40,327 nt of DNA, taken from Faecalibacterium sp. An122 (GTDB taxonomy: Bacteria; Bacillota; Clostridia; Oscillospirales; Ruminococcaceae). The notes under the pieces are model-generated. The model made no database searches. It worked only from the letters and a program-made list of their open reading frames with translations, and was not told the origin of the DNA. Below, in pieces: positions 22,900-31,543 of this stretch. The position numbers were made by a program, and so were the translations under genes. Numbering within the stretch: position 1 is the stretch's first letter; each line of letters begins with the position of its first letter. The DNA is taken from the NCBI RefSeq assembly GCF_002160895.1, contig NZ_NFLL01000025.1:1-40327 (forward strand), read 5' to 3'.

Positions 22900-24822
22900 A
22901 TGACATTTCAAGAACTGAATTTATCCAAACCCATCCTGCGGGCGGTCGCCCAGGCGGGCTATGAAAAGCCGTCTCCGATTCAGGCAAAGGCCATCCCGCC
23001 GGTGCTGAAAGGCCGGGATCTGATGGGCTGCGCCCAGACCGGCACCGGCAAGACGGCGGCTTTCGCCCTGCCCATGCTGGATCTGCTGTCGGCCCGGCCC
23101 GCTTCCAACCCGGGGTCCATCCGGGCCCTGATCCTGACCCCCACCCGGGAGCTGGCCCTCCAGATTGAGGAGAGCTTTGGCCAGTACGGCAAGTACCTGC
23201 CCCTCCGCCACACCGTGATTTTCGGCGGCGTGGGCCAGGCGCCCCAGGTGGAACAGCTCAAGAAAGGGGTGGACATTCTGGTGGCCTGCCCCGGCCGGCT
23301 CAACGATTTGATCGGCCAGGGGCATGTAGACCTGTCCGGGGTGGAGATTTTCGTCCTGGACGAGGCGGACCGGATGCTGGACATGGGCTTTGTCCACGAC
23401 GTGAAAAAGGTCATCGCCAAGCTGCCGGCGCGGCGTCAGAACCTGATGTTCAGCGCCACCATGCCCACCGAAATTGAGCAGCTGGCCGCCACCATCCTGC
23501 GGGACCCCGCCTTTGTGAAGGTGGACCCGGTGTCCAGCACGGTGGACCGCATCCAGCAGAGCCTGTATTTTGTCTCCAAGGCGGACAAGCGCCGGCTGCT
23601 GCCCTGGCTGATTCAGAATCTGGAGCCCCCTGTCCGCAATGCACTGGTGTTCAGCCGCACCAAACACGGGGCCGACCGCATCGCCCGGGACCTGACCAAG
23701 CAGGGAATCACCGCGGCGGCCATCCACGGCAACAAGAGCCAGAGCGCCCGTGTGGCGGCGCTGGAGGGCTTCAAGGCGGGCCGGACCAAGGTCCTGGTGG
23801 CCACCGACATCGCCGCCCGGGGCATCGACATCAGCGAGCTGTCCCATGTGTTCAACTATGACCTGCCCGAGGTGCCCGAAACCTATGTGCACCGCATCGG
23901 GCGGACGGCCCGGGCCGGGGCGGACGGCACCGCCGTCAGTTTCTGCGCTCCTGAGGAGCGGGAGTACCTGGCGGGCATCGAAAAGCTGAACCGCAAGAAA
24001 ATCCCGGTGGTGAGCGGACATCCCTGGGACAGCCCTCAGCCCCAGGAACCCCAGAAGGAACCCAAGGCGGCGCAGCCTGTCCGGCCGGTGAAGGTGCGGC
24101 AGGTGCAGCCCCTCAAGATAGAGAAAGAGGAGACCATCATGGACGAAACCAAAAAGACCGCTCCCCGCGCCAGCGAAGGCGGGGAGAAGCGTTCCCGTTC
24201 CCGGCGCGGCCGGCGGGACGGCGGCCGCGGCAAGCAGCCCGCCCAGGGCGGCCAGAATCCGCAGCAGCCGAAATTTGACCCTCACTTCCTGACCGGCGCC
24301 GAGACGGCAGTTCTGCCGGCCAAGACGGTGGCGGGCTCGGGGGAGAAGCCCCGCACCGCCATCCAGCCCCAGAACCCCAATGGCCGCAGCGGCAAGGGCA
24401 ACGCCCAGAACGCCCGGCCCCAGCGGGAAAAGCAGGCCGAGGGCCGCAAGGAGGACAAGGAGAGCCGTTCCAACCGGAACGCCTCCAAGGGCAATGAGGC
24501 ACGCAGCGCCGAGCAGCGGACCGCCCGCGGGGAAAAGGAGAACCGCCCCGCCGCCCAGCCCAAGGCGTCCGCCCCCAAGAACGCCCCCGCCGACCACGGC
24601 GCAGGCCGCAGCCAAAACAGCCGGAACAATTCCGGCCGGGCCCAGGCTTCCAGCCAGCCCAAGGGCCGCGGCAGCCGCAGCCACGAAAGCCACAGCGACG
24701 ACCCCGGCCTGGTGCTCATCAGCCGCCGGCCGCCCCAGCAGAAGTTCTCCAGCTTTGAGGAGTATATGGAGGCCCACGGCGGCGCCACGGCGCCCATCGA
24801 GGACCACAGCCAGGATTACTGA
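22900..24822 (+). CDS. DEAD-box RNA helicase with long basic tail
   Basis: ATP-dependent RNA helicase of the RhlE/CshA type, acting in ribosome assembly or mRNA turnover. All motifs are present: Q motif ([11 protein letters not shown]...SPIQ), [39 protein letters not shown] and HRIGRTAR, within residues 1-370. The remaining 270 residues are low complexity, rich in Gly, Arg, Lys, Asn, Gln and Pro, and probably disordered RNA-binding sequence; the last 30 ([19 protein letters not shown]) look like a conserved short tail motif. AAGGAG precedes the ATG at 22900. Around 24139, GAGGAG followed by ATG could give an internal start producing only the tail; this is a guess. Confidence 0.95.
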   Translation: MTFQELNLSKPILRAVAQAGYEKPSPIQAKAIPPVLKGRDLMGCAQTGTGKTAAFALPMLDLLSARPASNPGSIRALILTPTRELALQIEESFGQYGKYLPLRHTVIFGGVGQAPQVEQLKKGVDILVACPGRLNDLIGQGHVDLSGVEIFVLDEADRMLDMGFVHDVKKVIAKLPARRQNLMFSATMPTEIEQLAATILRDPAFVKVDPVSSTVDRIQQSLYFVSKADKRRLLPWLIQNLEPPVRNALVFSRTKHGADRIARDLTKQGITAAAIHGNKSQSARVAALEGFKAGRTKVLVATDIAARGIDISELSHVFNYDLPEVPETYVHRIGRTARAGADGTAVSFCAPEEREYLAGIEKLNRKKIPVVSGHPWDSPQPQEPQKEPKAAQPVRPVKVRQVQPLKIEKEETIMDETKKTAPRASEGGEKRSRSRRGRRDGGRGKQPAQGGQNPQQPKFDPHFLTGAETAVLPAKTVAGSGEKPRTAIQPQNPNGRSGKGNAQNARPQREKQAEGRKEDKESRSNRNASKGNEARSAEQRTARGEKENRPAAQPKASAPKNAPADHGAGRSQNSRNNSGRAQASSQPKGRGSRSHESHSDDPGLVLISRRPPQQKFSSFEEYMEAHGGATAPIEDHSQDY

Positions 24823-24940
24823 GAATAGAAAAAGCGCCCCGGCTCTGTTTGGACAGAAGGGGGCAGCGTGAGGATTCGAGGCAGATTGCGCGGAGGCTCC
24901 AGGCCGCCGCGGGTCTGCCTTGAATTTTGCTTTCCTGCAC

Positions 24941-24992
24941 AAAAAGACCGGCATCCTTCGGGCAGAACGCCCAAGGGGTGCCGGTTTTTGCA
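24941..24992. terminator. Bidirectional terminator between helicase and AraC-type gene
   Basis: A long stem around CCGGCATCCTTCGGGC / GCCCAAGGGGTGCCGG with A5 on one side and T5 on the other, usable in both directions. The 118 nt between the helicase stop and this stem hold nothing I recognise. Confidence 0.85.
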
Positions 24993-25015
24993 GGGGAAGG
25001 GGAAAGGCGCGGACC

Positions 25016-25420
25016 TTATTTTCGGTCCGCGAAAGAGGAGCGGGTCAGACGGCTCATCCGGTATTCCCGGGGGCTCTGGCCATAGTGGGCCCGGAAAAGG
25101 CGGTAGAAATAGCTGGTGTTTTCATACCCGACCTGGGCAATGATCTGCTGGATGGTCATGTCGCTGCGGCGCAGCATCCGGGCCGCCGTTTCCAGACGGT
25201 GCTTTTGCAGCAGTTCTTTGTAGGTTTTGCCGGTCTCGGCCCGGACACATTCGCTGACGTAGGCCAGCGAAACCTCATAAGTACGCGCCACATTCGAGAG
25301 GTTGGCCTCCCGATAGTTGTTGACGATTTCATCGAGGGCGGCGCGGACCAGCGCCTCTTTGTTCACCGTACCGCTCCGGCCGGGGCCTGTACGCAGGTCC
25401 TTCGCTTGTAGTTCAGTCAT
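25016..25420 (-). CDS. Short AraC-type DNA-binding protein
   Basis: A 134-aa protein consisting of little more than an AraC/XylS DNA-binding domain: the first helix-turn-helix lies around LSNVARTYEVSLAYVSECVR and the second around MTIQQIIAQVGYENTSYFYRLFRAHYGQSPREYR, the family signature. The usual ligand-binding domain is missing; only about 20 residues precede the domain. GGAGG lies 6-7 nt before the ATG at 25418-25420, so the short form seems genuine and not a truncated gene; no matching N-terminal domain is seen upstream. An inverted repeat ACAGATT-6-AATCTGT at 25544-25563 upstream might be an autoregulatory site. Confidence 0.88.
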   Translation of the reverse strand: MTELQAKDLRTGPGRSGTVNKEALVRAALDEIVNNYREANLSNVARTYEVSLAYVSECVRAETGKTYKELLQKHRLETAARMLRRSDMTIQQIIAQVGYENTSYFYRLFRAHYGQSPREYRMSRLTRSSFADRK

Positions 25421-25543
25421 AGTTTCCTCCGATCGATGCAGAGCCTGGAGCTCTTTCGTTCATTCCAAATACGAAATAAGGACGAGCTTTATTGCGAAAT
25501 TGCACGTATGGAAGAACTTTTACATCTTGGCAACAGGCAGGAA

Positions 25544-25563
25544 ACAGATTGCTCATAATCTGT
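25544..25563. promoter_or_regulatory. Inverted repeat upstream of the AraC-type gene
   Basis: ACAGATT (25544-25550), 6 nt, AATCTGT (25557-25563). It lies in the otherwise gene-free AT-rich interval between the AraC-type start and the phoU terminator, and could be an operator. No clear promoter hexamers were found around it. Confidence 0.35.
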
Positions 25564-25603
25564 ACAAAAATAAGGTCCTTTTCCACGGCGCAGCCCCCAA
25601 AAG

Positions 25604-25638
25604 CGCAAAAAACGGCCCGCCGCATGCGCGGCAGGCCG
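25604..25638 (-). terminator. Terminator of the pst-phoU operon
   Basis: On the minus strand CGGCCTGCCGC-GCAT-GCGGCGGGCCG followed by TTTTTTG, about 30 nt past the phoU stop. Confidence 0.88.
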
Positions 25639-25667
25639 CCGGACCAGAGGGTCCGTTTTGAAAAAGA

Positions 25668-26336
25668 TCAGAAGAGGTTCTCGTTTTTGTACAGGCCGGT
25701 GCGGGTGAACTGGACCCATTCGGCCACGTTGACGGCGTGGTCGGCGATCCGCTCCAGGTACTTGATGACCATCAGCAGATCCAGGGCGGCGTCCACCTGG
25801 CCGGGATTGGCCGCAATCTCCTCGGCCAGGGTCCGCTTGACGGCGTTGAAGTCGTAGTCCACCTCGTCGTCGTCGGCAATCACCTTCTGGGCGGCGTTCA
25901 TGTCCTCGGCCTGGAAGGCTGCCAGGGCGTCCACCACCATCTTGTGGGCCTTCTGGCCCATCCGGATGGCGTCGCTGACGGCGGGGTCGCCGGCCTTGCG
26001 GGAGGTGAACAGGTGGGGCATGATCTCGGCGATGTCCGCAGCGTGATCGCCGATCCGCTCCAGGTCGGTGATGACCTTCATGGCGGCGGAGATCCGGCGC
26101 AGGTCCCCGGCCACCGGCTGCTGGCGGAGCAGCAGCACCATGCAGCGGTGCTCGATGTCGTGCTCCATCTCGTTGATCTGGCTGTCGTCCCGGATGATCT
26201 GGGCGGCGGCGGCGGCGTCGGTGGAGGCCAGAGCTTCCATGGCGTTTTCCACTGCGTCGGCGCAGGCCTGGCCCATCTCGGCCAGAGCCTGGTTCAGCTC
26301 GGTCAGCGCCTCATCATACTGCTTGCGAATGCTCAT
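25668..26336 (-). CDS. phoU: Phosphate signalling protein PhoU
   Basis: A peripheral protein that couples the PstSCAB transporter to the phosphate-sensing two-component system and restrains uptake. The 222-aa all-helical sequence shows the duplicated three-helix PhoU repeats with the metal-binding ExxxD patterns: MEHDIEHRCMVLL and ITDLERIGDHAADIAE in the first half, DDDEVDYDFNAVKR and IKYLERIADHAVNVAEWV in the second. GAGAAAGGAG precedes the ATG. It is the last gene of the operon, 26 nt after pstB. No phoP/phoR pair is next to it; whether the two-component system at 14.7 kb serves it cannot be told. Confidence 0.96.
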   Translation of the reverse strand: MSIRKQYDEALTELNQALAEMGQACADAVENAMEALASTDAAAAAQIIRDDSQINEMEHDIEHRCMVLLLRQQPVAGDLRRISAAMKVITDLERIGDHAADIAEIMPHLFTSRKAGDPAVSDAIRMGQKAHKMVVDALAAFQAEDMNAAQKVIADDDEVDYDFNAVKRTLAEEIAANPGQVDAALDLLMVIKYLERIADHAVNVAEWVQFTRTGLYKNENLF

Positions 26337-26362
26337 AGGTTTTCTCCTTTCTCATCAACCCA

Positions 26363-27133
26363 TTAGCCGAACCGGCCAGAGATATAATCCTCGGTCCGCT
26401 TGTCTGCGGGGGTGCTGAAGATCTCGCTGGTGGGACCCACCTCCACCAGTTCGCCCAGCAGGAAGAAGGCGGTGCGGTCGCTGATACGGGCGGCCTGCTG
26501 CATGTTGTGGGTGACGATGACCACGGTGTAGTTCTTCTTCAGCTCGCTCATCAGCTCCTCCACCTTCATGGTGGAGCCGGGGTCCAGGGCGCTGGTGGGC
26601 TCATCCATCAGCAGGACCTCGGGCTTGACGGCCAGGGCGCGGGCAATGCACAGACGCTGCTGCTGGCCGCCCGACAGGCCCAGAGCGCTCTTTTTCAGGC
26701 GGTCTTTCACCTCGTCCCACAGAGCGGCACCCCGCAGGCTGCTCTCCACGATCTCGTCCAGCTCTTCCTTTTTGCGCACGCCGTGGAGCTTGGGACCATA
26801 GGTGATGTTGTCGTAGATGCTCATGGGGAAGGGGTTGGCCTTCTGGAAGACCATGCCCACGCGGCGGCGCAGGGTGGTGAGGACCATGTTGGGTCCAAAG
26901 ATGTCCTCACCACGCAGGGTGACGTCGCCCTCGATGCGGATGCCCGGCACCAGGTCGTTCATCCGGTTCAGCGTTTTCAGAAAGGTGGACTTGCCGCAGC
27001 CCGAGGGTCCGATCAGAGCGGTGATTTCCCGCTCGCCCACGTCCAGAGAGATGGACTTGAGGGCCTTGAAGTCACCGTACCAGAGGTTCAGGTTCTTCGC
27101 CGAAATAACAGGGGTGGTGTTTTGCGTTTCCAT
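26363..27133 (-). CDS. pstB: Phosphate ABC transporter ATP-binding protein
   Basis: The ATPase of high-affinity phosphate uptake, bound to the cytoplasmic face of PstC-PstA. Walker [11 protein letters not shown]-loop [16 protein letters not shown] (the FPMS segment is typical of PstB), signature [15 protein letters not shown], Walker [13 protein letters not shown] and the switch His in [13 protein letters not shown] are all intact. The length of 256 aa is standard. GAGG lies about 10 nt upstream of the ATG at 27131-27133, and 19 nt separate it from the pstA stop. Confidence 0.98.
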   Translation of the reverse strand: METQNTTPVISAKNLNLWYGDFKALKSISLDVGEREITALIGPSGCGKSTFLKTLNRMNDLVPGIRIEGDVTLRGEDIFGPNMVLTTLRRRVGMVFQKANPFPMSIYDNITYGPKLHGVRKKEELDEIVESSLRGAALWDEVKDRLKKSALGLSGGQQQRLCIARALAVKPEVLLMDEPTSALDPGSTMKVEELMSELKKNYTVVIVTHNMQQAARISDRTAFFLLGELVEVGPTSEIFSTPADKRTEDYISGRFG

Positions 27134-27152
27134 ATCGTTTTACCTCATTCAA

Positions 27153-28022
27153 TCAGCCCTTTTGGCGGAGATGCTTCTTGGCCAGGCGGGCGGCAATGTT
27201 GATGACCAGAACCAGAATCAGCAGGACGGCGCCGATGCCCCAGGCGGAGTCGAAGTCGCCGTTTTCAAAGGCCCGCAGATACAGCAGAACCGACAGGGTC
27301 GCGCCGTTGGAGGTGTAGGCCTCGATGATGTTGCCGGCGATGACCTGGGCTGCGCCGGCGGTGAACAGCAGGGCCGCGCTCTCGCCTACGATACGGCCGA
27401 TGGCCAGGATGCAGCCGGTGACAATGCCGTCGATGCTGCAGGGCAGCACGATGGTGCGGATGATGTGCCATTTGCCGGCGCCTAGGCCCAGAGCGCCCTC
27501 GCGGTAGCCCATGGGAACGGTCTTGAGGGACTCCTGGGTGGTGCGGATGATGGTGGGCAGGGTCATGATGACCAGGGTCAGGCTGCCCGACAGCAGGCTG
27601 GTCTGGAAGCCCAGGGTCTGGGCAAAGACCAGCATGCCAACCAGGCCGTAGATGATGCTGGGGATGCCGGCCAGGGTCTCGTTGGTGAACTCAATCATCG
27701 AGATCAGGCGGCGGTTGGTGGCGTACTCGGTCAGATAGACGGCGGCGCCCACGCCCAGGGGCAGGACGATAATCAGGGTCAAAAGAATGATGTACAGGGT
27801 GTTCAGGATGGCGGGCAGGATGCCGTTGGTGCCCCGCAGGATGCTGGAGGTGGTGGTGAGGAAGGTCCAGCTGACGTGGGGCAGACCCCGCACCAGAACC
27901 ATGCCGATGATGCCCACCACCAGCGCAATCACCAGGACGGCGGCAATCCATACCGCGCAGGTGAAGAACTGGTTCCACAGGCGGCGGGAGGGAGAAAAAT
28001 CAGCGTAGCGATTACTTTTCAC
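27153..28022 (-). CDS. pstA: Phosphate ABC transporter permease PstA
   Basis: One of the two membrane subunits of phosphate uptake: six membrane helices and the cytoplasmic loop with the ABC-interaction motif around VPMGYREGALGLGAGKWHIIRTIVLP. The start is a GTG at 28020-28022 with AAGGAGG 8 nt upstream; it overlaps the end of pstC by 11 nt, so translation is coupled. The length of 289 aa is normal for the family. Confidence 0.96.
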   Translation of the reverse strand: MKSNRYADFSPSRRLWNQFFTCAVWIAAVLVIALVVGIIGMVLVRGLPHVSWTFLTTTSSILRGTNGILPAILNTLYIILLTLIIVLPLGVGAAVYLTEYATNRRLISMIEFTNETLAGIPSIIYGLVGMLVFAQTLGFQTSLLSGSLTLVIMTLPTIIRTTQESLKTVPMGYREGALGLGAGKWHIIRTIVLPCSIDGIVTGCILAIGRIVGESAALLFTAGAAQVIAGNIIEAYTSNGATLSVLLYLRAFENGDFDSAWGIGAVLLILVLVINIAARLAKKHLRQKG

Positions 28023-28941
28023 CGTTGCGGCCTCCTTTCAGGAAGAAGTTGAGGACCAGGTTGATGGCCATGATGAACAGGAACAGGATCAGGCCGATGC
28101 TGAACAGTGCCTGACGCTGCAGGCCGCTGGCATAACTCATTTCCTTGGCAATGGCGGTGGTCAGGAAGGTGACGCTCTTGAACAGGCCGGGCATGTTGGG
28201 GCTGTTGCCGGCCACCATCATGACGGCCATGGCCTCGCCCACGGCGCGGCCAATGCCCAGAACGATGCCGGCGGCAATGCCGCTCTTGGCGGCCGGGACG
28301 CTGACCTTGAACCAGGTCTCCGCCTCGGTGGCGCCCAGAGCCAGGCTGCCCTCCTCGTACTCCCGGGGGACGGCGTTGAGGGCCGTCACCGACACCGAGA
28401 CAATGCTGGGCAGGATCATGATGGACAGCACCAGGATGGCGGTCAGGAGGCAGGCGCCGGAGGCCCGGCCAAAGGCCGCGGCCACAGCGGGGACCAGCAG
28501 CTGCATGCCCAGCAGGCCGAAGATAACGCTGGGAATGCCGGACAGTAGCTCAATGGCCGAGGTGGCTGCCGTGCGCAGCTTGGGCGTGGCGGCCTTGGAG
28601 AGGAAAACGGCGGTGAGCAGGCCGATGGGGATGCCGATGAGGATGGCGCCCAGGGTGCCATACACGCTGGACAGGATGAAGGGCAGGATGCCGAAGGAAG
28701 GCTCGGCGGCGGTCGAGGCCCATTTCTGGCCGAAGAGGAATTCCACAACGCCGATCTGGCCGATGGCCGGCAGACCCGAGATCACCATGTACACGGTAAT
28801 CAGGGCCACGCAGCCGATGGCCAGAATGCCGCACAGGAAGAAGATGACGTTCATCACCAGCTCCAGCCATTCGGCTGCATTGTGGGGCTTGTTGAATTTT
28901 TTCCGGACGACGGCGCCGGAAGCGGAGTCTTGCTGTTTCAT
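28012..28941 (-). CDS. pstC: Phosphate ABC transporter permease PstC
   Basis: The partner permease of PstA, 309 aa with six membrane helices; the ABC-contact loop AVPREYEEGSLALGATEAETWFKVSVP is typical. I chose the ATG at 28939-28941 because GGGGGT lies 6 nt upstream; in-frame ATGs 4 and 9 codons earlier lack a ribosome site. A terminator-like hairpin separates it from pstS, so permease expression is probably lower than that of the binding protein. Confidence 0.95.
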   Translation of the reverse strand: MKQQDSASGAVVRKKFNKPHNAAEWLELVMNVIFFLCGILAIGCVALITVYMVISGLPAIGQIGVVEFLFGQKWASTAAEPSFGILPFILSSVYGTLGAILIGIPIGLLTAVFLSKAATPKLRTAATSAIELLSGIPSVIFGLLGMQLLVPAVAAAFGRASGACLLTAILVLSIMILPSIVSVSVTALNAVPREYEEGSLALGATEAETWFKVSVPAAKSGIAAGIVLGIGRAVGEAMAVMMVAGNSPNMPGLFKSVTFLTTAIAKEMSYASGLQRQALFSIGLILFLFIMAINLVLNFFLKGGRNGEK

Positions 28942-28983
28942 AGTAACCCCCATGGTATCAGGATGCAAAACGGCGGTCTACTC

Positions 28984-29020
28984 CCAAAAACCGCCTGGGA
29001 CCGCATGGACCCAGGCGGAG
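28984..29020 (-). terminator. Hairpin between pstS and pstC, probable attenuating terminator
   Basis: CCGCCTGGG / CCCAGGCGG with a 9-nt loop followed on the minus strand by TTTTTGG. It stands inside the operon, directly after pstS, and would let only part of the transcripts continue into pstCAB-phoU. Confidence 0.8.
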
Positions 29021-29055
29021 TATCTCAGGATTTAAGACCCGGGCTTTGGTTGGGC

Positions 29056-29964
29056 TTAGCCCTGGGCGTCAACCAGGGGCACAGCGCCGGCCAGACGGAT
29101 CAGCTCAGCAGCATCCTCGCTGGTAGCGAACTCGATGAAGGCCTTGATAGCGTCGGACTGCTCCACGGAGTCGTTGGTGATGAAGTTGAAGGGACGCTGG
29201 ACCTCATAAGTACCATCCAGAACGGTGGCCTCGCTGCACTCAACGCCGCCGACGGTCAGGGTCTTGACGGTGTCGCCCACAGCGGACAGGGAAGCGTAGC
29301 CGATGGCCAGAGGGTTGGAAGCCACAGCGGAGATGACAGCGCCGGTAGCGGTCAGCTCCTGATCGTACTGGCAAGCATCCTCCACGCCCACGATGCTCTC
29401 GAAGCCGTCGCGGGTGCCGGAACCAGCCTCACGGCCGATGACAACGATCTCGCCGTCCTCGCCGCCAACCTCGGACCAGTTGGTGATTTCCTTGGTGAAG
29501 ATCTGAGCCAGCTGATCCACGGTCAGGTCGGACACAGCGCTCTCGTTGTTGACCACGATGGCGATGCCGTCCAGGGCGACGGTGGTGGCGGTGACGCCGG
29601 TCTCATCGTCGTGCAGGCCGCGGGAAGCCAGGCCGATGTCCAGGGTCTGCTCCACAGCACCGGTGATGCCAGCGCCCGAACCGGTGGGATCGTAGCTGAT
29701 GGTGACGTTGGGAGCGACCTCGGCGAAGCCCTCGGTCAGAGCCTCGATGACGCTGTTCATCGAGGTGGAACCGCCGGTGGCGATCTTGCCGGACAGGCTG
29801 CTCAGATCACCGGCAGCGGCGGAAGAAGCAGTGGAAGAAGCGGTGGAAGACACAGCAGACGAAGCAGCGGTGGAGCTGGAAGAGCTGCCGCAGGCGGTCA
29901 GAACGCCGGCCACAGCCGCAGCGCCGCAAACGGCCAGGAAGGAACGACGATTGATCTTTTTCAT
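29056..29964 (-). CDS. pstS: Phosphate-binding lipoprotein PstS
   Basis: The extracellular phosphate receptor of the Pst transporter. The signal is NRRSFLAVCGAAAVAGVL, a twin-arginine-like pattern, ending in lipobox LTAC with Cys25. A Ser/Thr/Ala linker (26-52) follows, then the binding protein: GGSTSMNSVIEAL, the PTGSGAGITG loop, LASRGLHDDE and IGREAGSGTRDGFESI, which together make the phosphate pocket of the family. The length is 302 aa. GGAGG sits 10 nt before the ATG. It is first in the operon; its likely -10 is TACAAT at 30049-30054 on the minus strand with no -35, as expected for an activator-dependent Pho promoter. Confidence 0.96.
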   Translation of the reverse strand: MKKINRRSFLAVCGAAAVAGVLTACGSSSSSTAASSAVSSTASSTASSAAAGDLSSLSGKIATGGSTSMNSVIEALTEGFAEVAPNVTISYDPTGSGAGITGAVEQTLDIGLASRGLHDDETGVTATTVALDGIAIVVNNESAVSDLTVDQLAQIFTKEITNWSEVGGEDGEIVVIGREAGSGTRDGFESIVGVEDACQYDQELTATGAVISAVASNPLAIGYASLSAVGDTVKTLTVGGVECSEATVLDGTYEVQRPFNFITNDSVEQSDAIKAFIEFATSEDAAELIRLAGAVPLVDAQG

Positions 29965-30244
29965 AGGAATTTTCCTCCAAAATCACAGCACCGGGAATGT
30001 GTCGGCCCGGCGATCTTTTTCTTTTTGCTTTCCTCTCGGAACGACCCCATTGTACAACCAAACCGCCTCGGCTGCGACCATGACCAGGGAAAATTCACGT
30101 AAAGTTTTGGGCGGTGGTTTTGCCGAAAAGAAAAGAAAAGGTAAAATCGGGGCCAAAAGAATAGCCCTGAATTTTACATTTCCCGTGAAAGTGGAGAAAA
30201 TCGGGCCTTTTGCCCCGACAAAAAGACGAAACGCCCCCGCGGCC
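29965..30244 (-). promoter_or_regulatory. pstS upstream region
   Basis: A gene-free stretch. TACAAT (30049-30054, minus strand) is a plausible -10 without -35. Further upstream, three TTTAC/TTTTAC-containing AT-rich patches (about 30095-30185) could be Pho operators, but they do not fit a spacing rule I can defend. No ORF with a ribosome site is present. Confidence 0.4.
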
Positions 30245-30283
30245 CAAAACAAAATCCCGGCGAACGCTGCCGTTCGCCGGGAT
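30245..30283 (-). terminator. Terminator after nagA
   Basis: ATCCCGGCGAACG / CGTTCGCCGGGAT, a perfect 13-bp stem with a 4-nt loop, followed by TTTGTTTTGG on the minus strand. Confidence 0.9.
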
Positions 30284-30314
30284 GGGTTCAGGGTTTTGCG
30301 GGGGCGGAGTGGGA

Positions 30315-31442
30315 TCAGACGATCCGGACGCCCTTCTGGATGACGGACTGGATGTTCAGGGCCTTGTCCGCCAAAATGATGTTGCCGTAGCGGCCGGGAG
30401 CCAGAGAACCGTAGTCGGCCTCCAGACCGATGCTCTTGGCAGGGTTCTCGGAGGCGGCGCGGACGGCGCTCTCCAGAGGCACGCCCATATCCAGGACGGC
30501 CCGCTTCATGCAGTCATACAGGCAGGTAGCGCTGCCGGCGATGACGCCGGGGTTCTCGGTCAGGGTAGCCCGAGGACCGGTGACGGTGACCGCCTGGCCG
30601 CCCAGGCTGTACTGGCCGTCGGGCAGGCCGCAGGCCATCATGCTGTCGGCAATCAGGATCACCCGGTCGTCTCCAAAGGTGTTGAAGGTGAACCGGACCA
30701 TGGCGGGATGAATGTGGATGTTGTCGGTGATGAGCTCCACCTCGGCATGCTTTTCCAGGGCTGCAATGATGGGGCCGGGCTCCCGGTGGGAGATGCCGGG
30801 CATGGCGTTGTAGAGGTGGGTCATGTGGCTGGCGCCGGCGTCAAAGGCCTGGATGGCGGTGGCGTAATCGGTGCAGGTGTGGGCAATGGAAATCCGCACC
30901 TCGTCCTTGCACTGGGCGATGAAGTCCAGCGCGCCCTCCACCTCGGGGGCGATGTCCACCAGCTTGATGAGGCCGCCCGACCGCTTCTGCAGACGGCGGA
31001 ACATCCCTACATCGGGGCCGTGGAGATAAGCGGGGTTCTGGGCGCCCAGCTTCTGGGGGCTGATGAAGGGGCCCTCCATGTTGATGCCCACCAGGTCGGC
31101 GCCGCGGCCGTTCTTGTGGGCGGCGGCTGCGTCCATGACGCCGTTCAGAATCTCTTCGGAATAGGTCATGGTGGCGGGGCAGATGGCCAGGATGCCGCGG
31201 CTGGCCTCGAAATCGGCCAGGGCCTGAATGGCCTCCTCGCTGGCGTCACAGAAATCATGGCCCATGGCGCCGTGGAAGTGGAGGTCCAGCAGGCCGGGCA
31301 GGGCGTACAGCCCGCCGGCGTCGATGACCTCTTCCCCGGGCTGGGGGGTCAGATCGGTGACGATGCGGCCGTCACGGACGGCCAGGTCCCCGGGAACAAA
31401 GGTGTGCTCGGGGGTATAGATGAGAGCGTTTTTCAGGATCAT
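30315..31442 (-). CDS. nagA: N-acetylglucosamine-6-phosphate deacetylase
   Basis: Removes the acetyl group from GlcNAc-6-phosphate, the first cytoplasmic step after uptake. An amidohydrolase-fold enzyme of 375 aa: DLHFHGAMG, the metal-binding Glu in NMEGPFISP, the His ligands in SIAHT and MTHLYNAM, the substrate loop DNIHIHP, and the catalytic Asp in LIADSMMACGLPDG. CAGGAGG precedes the ATG by 10 nt. It follows nagB by about 100 nt with no terminator, so both are likely cotranscribed and deliver fructose-6-phosphate to glycolysis. Confidence 0.97.
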   Translation of the reverse strand: MILKNALIYTPEHTFVPGDLAVRDGRIVTDLTPQPGEEVIDAGGLYALPGLLDLHFHGAMGHDFCDASEEAIQALADFEASRGILAICPATMTYSEEILNGVMDAAAAHKNGRGADLVGINMEGPFISPQKLGAQNPAYLHGPDVGMFRRLQKRSGGLIKLVDIAPEVEGALDFIAQCKDEVRISIAHTCTDYATAIQAFDAGASHMTHLYNAMPGISHREPGPIIAALEKHAEVELITDNIHIHPAMVRFTFNTFGDDRVILIADSMMACGLPDGQYSLGGQAVTVTGPRATLTENPGVIAGSATCLYDCMKRAVLDMGVPLESAVRAASENPAKSIGLEADYGSLAPGRYGNIILADKALNIQSVIQKGVRIV

Positions 31443-31543
31443 GGGGAAATACCTCCTGCCGCTCCCGCAGGCCGGCTTGTCCCGCTGGGACCGCCTGGGC
31501 CGGGGAGCGAATCAATCCGCCGCAAAACGGCGGTGCAGTGGGA

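Noticed and set aside
20239-22911. 890-aa minus-strand ORF
   Set aside because: It spans two well-supported plus-strand genes, has a His/Gly/Gln-rich shadow composition and no family motif.
22921-24954. 677-aa minus-strand ORF
   Set aside because: Antisense of the DEAD-box helicase; no start signal and no recognisable domain.
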